From assembly GCA_016865015.1 (NCBI GenBank), contig CP018226.1, forward strand, positions 3,689,001 to 3,753,000: a DNA stretch of 64,000 nt, given 5' to 3'. Positions 63,723 to 64,000 of the stretch are shown here, piece by piece (position 1 is the stretch's first letter; each line of letters begins with the position of its first letter). The stretch is from Rhizobiales bacterium IMCC20636 (GTDB lineage: Bacteria; Pseudomonadota; Alphaproteobacteria; Rhizobiales; GCA-2746425). The position numbers and the translations under genes were made by a program. The notes beneath the pieces were generated by a model. It did not search any database, was not told the DNA's origin, and worked only from the letters and a program-made list of their open reading frames with translations.

Positions 63723-64000
63723 ATCCGCTTGTCCTCCTGCTTGGCGGGTTCTTCGTCCTCATTGCGCTGCGGGTCAATATCGGCTTCTCGCTGATCCTGT
63801 CTTCGGTTGTTGTCATCCTCTGGGAAGATTTGCCGCTAACGTCGGTGATCAATCAGATGTATTCCAATATTGACAGTTTCACGCTGTTGGCTGTTCCGTT
63901 TTTCATGTTTTTGGGACGCATCCTGAATGCCGGTTCCATTACCGACCGTCTGCTGGTGGTTGCCGATGCCTCCGTTGGCCATGTACGTGGCGGTCTGGGA
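63719..64000 (+). CDS. TRAP transporter large permease (DctM), 5' part
   Basis: The first 94 codons of a DctM protein. Begins MNPLVLLLGGFFVLIALRVN and includes the family landmark LLAVPFFMFLGRILNAGSITDRLLVVADASVGHVRGGLG. Starts inside the DctQ stop (ATGA) and runs off the window. Confidence 0.92.
   Translation, partial: MNPLVLLLGGFFVLIALRVNIGFSLILSSVVVILWEDLPLTSVINQMYSNIDSFTLLAVPFFMFLGRILNAGSITDRLLVVADASVGHVRGGLG

Noticed and set aside
1-64000. CRISPR arrays, rRNA genes, prophage structural genes
   Set aside because: No regularly spaced repeats, rRNA sequence or phage proteins were seen.

Overview
The window looks like chromosome from a marine alphaproteobacterium, most likely order Hyphomicrobiales (Rhizobiales). 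The strongest signs are the block murA, DUF2948, hisD, UPF0262, low-molecular-weight phosphatase (31.0-35.2 kb), the TamA/TamB pair, and the density of TRAP, TAXI and ABC uptake systems. Genus is not determinable by eye. Base composition is moderate; 18-23.3 kb is clearly more AT-rich.

Layout. 0-7 kb: a leftward peptide-type ABC operon (solute-binding protein, two permeases, fused double ATPase) coupled to a 2-hydroxyacid dehydrogenase, with an EamA exporter upstream. 7.3-13 kb: a TAXI-TRAP system, then a polar amino-acid ABC system. 13.5-24.8 kb: an exopolysaccharide locus (Wzz-like protein, WecG/TagA transferase, polymerase, flippase, two TupA-like ATP-grasp genes, polyprenyl glycosylphosphotransferase) interrupted by an IS5-type remnant and containing an inverted, partly decayed flippase/ATP-grasp duplication. 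24.9-26.0 kb: an aminotransferase. 26.5-30.6 kb: a restriction-modification island between an IS3-type remnant and tRNA-Thr(GGT). 31-35 kb: the conserved housekeeping block. 35-41.5 kb: a glycerophosphodiesterase and an Ugp-type glycerol-3-phosphate operon with a Pho box. 41.5-46.6 kb: a leftward sugar ABC operon with an FGGY kinase. 46.7-52.9 kb: TamB and TamA. 53-57 kb: a TRAP system with an FCD-type GntR regulator. 57.2-62 kb: cupin, amidase, cysteine-desulfurase-like enzyme, Lrp and LysR regulators. 62.2-64 kb: another TRAP system, cut by the window end.

How it works together. Most of the window is scavenging of small organic solutes: eight uptake systems, several carrying a hairpin just after the binding-protein gene, which should let the abundant binding protein be made in excess of the membrane parts. 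The polysaccharide locus should build and export a surface glycan on undecaprenyl phosphate, possibly decorated by ATP-grasp ligases.

The most unusual system is the 26.8-30.2 kb island: a single-HKD PLD-type restriction endonuclease facing two adenine methyltransferases. The first methyltransferase (EcoRI type) carries a complete RelB/DinJ-like ribbon-helix-helix antitoxin domain at its N-terminus, and its promoter holds two operator-like repeats. The enzyme may therefore repress its own operon, in place of a separate control protein. A 227-bp terminal-inverted-repeat element sits in the first ABC operon; another copy of its end supplies the apparent ribosome-binding site of a polysaccharide gene.
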